Shown here: positions 63,446 to 64,000 of the stretch, in pieces
Layout: every line of letters begins with the position of its first letter
How positions within the stretch are numbered: the stretch's first letter is position 1
From: Candidatus Acidianus copahuensis
Lineage (GTDB): Archaea; Thermoproteota; Thermoprotei_A; Sulfolobales; Sulfolobaceae
Length of the DNA: 64,000 bases
Reading direction: 5' to 3'
Assembly (NCBI RefSeq): GCF_000632495.1
Contig: NZ_JFZT01000021.1
Span: forward strand, 23,507-87,506
Program-made: the position numbers and the translations under genes
Notes under the pieces: model-generated
What the model was told of the DNA's origin: nothing
Database searches by the model: none
What the model saw: the letters and a program-made list of their open reading frames with translations, nothing else

Positions 63446-64000
63446 TTAGTTTTCCTTTAGATCTTTCTCATGATATTTCATTAGAAATTCCTTAAGGAAT
63501 GGCGTTTTTTCAATTTTTTCCTTTTCAAGGTATTCGATCATAATACCTTTAGGTTTTTCTCGAGGAGGAGCCCTTATTACTTCTTCAGGAGTGACTAAGA
63601 TATTTACTGGAACATCGTAAGGCATAGAAGGAATGGATTGAACTATCTGTATCGGATGGAGTGTAGTAATGACAGGTGTCGAATCATCAACCTTCTCTAA
63701 TTCCCTTAACATAGCGTACTCAAGCTCACTATATCCTTCTCCTTTTCCTACTCTATCCCCCTTTCTGGTTACTGCAACAGATCCAACTATAACCACATCG
63801 ATCTTATCAAGACTAAATATATCAACTCTCTCACCTAATTTTGTAAACCCAGAAATAGATGAAGCCTCTCGTGGATTAACTTTCTTTGGATCAAGCAAGA
63901 AAAAATCTCCTCTTAATCTAGGTGTAGGAACTATTACCTTTTTCCCCATAGATAAAGCGATTTCTCTAACTTTTCTTTGAGGTGAATCGGGGTTTACCTT
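63446..64000 (-). CDS. 5-formyltetrahydrofolate cyclo-ligase family protein (partial)
   Basis: The frame is open to the window edge, so the N-terminal part is missing; the visible 185 residues begin KVNPDSPQRKVREIALSMGKKV. An ATG at 63949 is internal to the fold. The C-terminal features VTRKGDRVGKGEGYSELEYAML and the VITTLHPIQIV strand are typical of the 5-FCL fold. It converts 5-formyl-tetrahydrofolate to the methenyl form with ATP; archaeal members with other pterins may act differently. Confidence 0.8.
   Translation of the reverse strand, partial: KVNPDSPQRKVREIALSMGKKVIVPTPRLRGDFFLLDPKKVNPREASSISGFTKLGERVDIFSLDKIDVVIVGSVAVTRKGDRVGKGEGYSELEYAMLRELEKVDDSTPVITTLHPIQIVQSIPSMPYDVPVNILVTPEEVIRAPPREKPKGIMIEYLEKEKIEKTPFLKEFLMKYHEKDLKEN

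Noticed and set aside
1..64000. CRISPR array, tRNA, rRNA or replication origin
   Set aside because: I looked for repeated 24-37-base units with spacers, cloverleaf-like GC-rich stretches and origin boxes and found none; the type III operon must use arrays outside the window.

Overview
This window comes from a thermoacidophilic crenarchaeon of the Sulfolobales, most likely an Acidianus-like iron and sulfur oxidiser. The evidence is a sulfur oxygenase reductase with every known active-site residue, a large fox-type (ferrous iron oxidation) gene cluster, Sulfolobales-restricted families (DUF3211, Sso10a, AIM24), low GC, TATA-box promoters close to start codons, and decayed archaeal insertion sequences in nearly every gene-poor gap. 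I saw no rRNA, tRNA or CRISPR array.

Layout. 1-1.6 kb: electron transfer flavoprotein genes etfB-etfA. 1.8-18.1 kb: fox cluster, with a haem-copper oxidase subunit I (FoxA), a subunit II with an altered CuA site (FoxB), a CbsA-like cytochrome b (FoxC) and its membrane partner, many small membrane proteins, a large membrane protein with two cysteine motifs, a CDC48-type AAA ATPase and a ferredoxin-tailed membrane protein (FoxG). 18.1-20 kb: secreted proteins and a membrane-anchored winged-helix regulator. 20.7-21.6 kb: sulfur oxygenase reductase, with a dead tnpB directly behind it. 23-32 kb: mixed housekeeping genes, including a thiolase-like protein without catalytic cysteines, its Zn-ribbon partner, and a CARF-family ring nuclease (Crn1-like) in the same gene run. 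32-35 kb: a graveyard of insertion sequences bracketed by two Sso10a-like DNA-binding proteins. 35-43 kb: nickel/cobalt permease, S53 protease, orphan HerA-NurA pair, M28 peptidase, YHS-Rdx protein. 44-47.6 kb: a sixA-ppx-tmk-tmk-CHAD operon that looks like a polyphosphate module.

48.3-60.1 kb is a defence island: a RecB/Cas4-like nuclease, Cas6 and zinc-finger operon whose first start codon sits in the loop of a perfect 13-bp inverted repeat; a restriction-modification operon led by a tandem ribbon-helix-helix protein; and a type III (III-D-like, S. solfataricus Csm style) operon with a small subunit, six RAMP proteins, a Cas10 with HD and GGDE motifs, and a previously unlisted 49-residue cysteine-containing ORF just upstream of cas10. 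60.2-64 kb: an SSS-family symporter with its DUF3311 partner, a YbgC-type thioesterase, and a 5-formyltetrahydrofolate cyclo-ligase cut by the window edge.

How they may work together: the fox proteins would pass electrons from Fe(II) at the cell surface to oxygen, while the oxygenase reductase disproportionates sulfur in the cytoplasm. The Cas10 cyclase motif and the remote Crn1-like ring nuclease are two ends of a cyclic oligoadenylate signalling pathway, but no CARF effector ribonuclease is visible here. All function calls were made by eye from sequence motifs without database searches.
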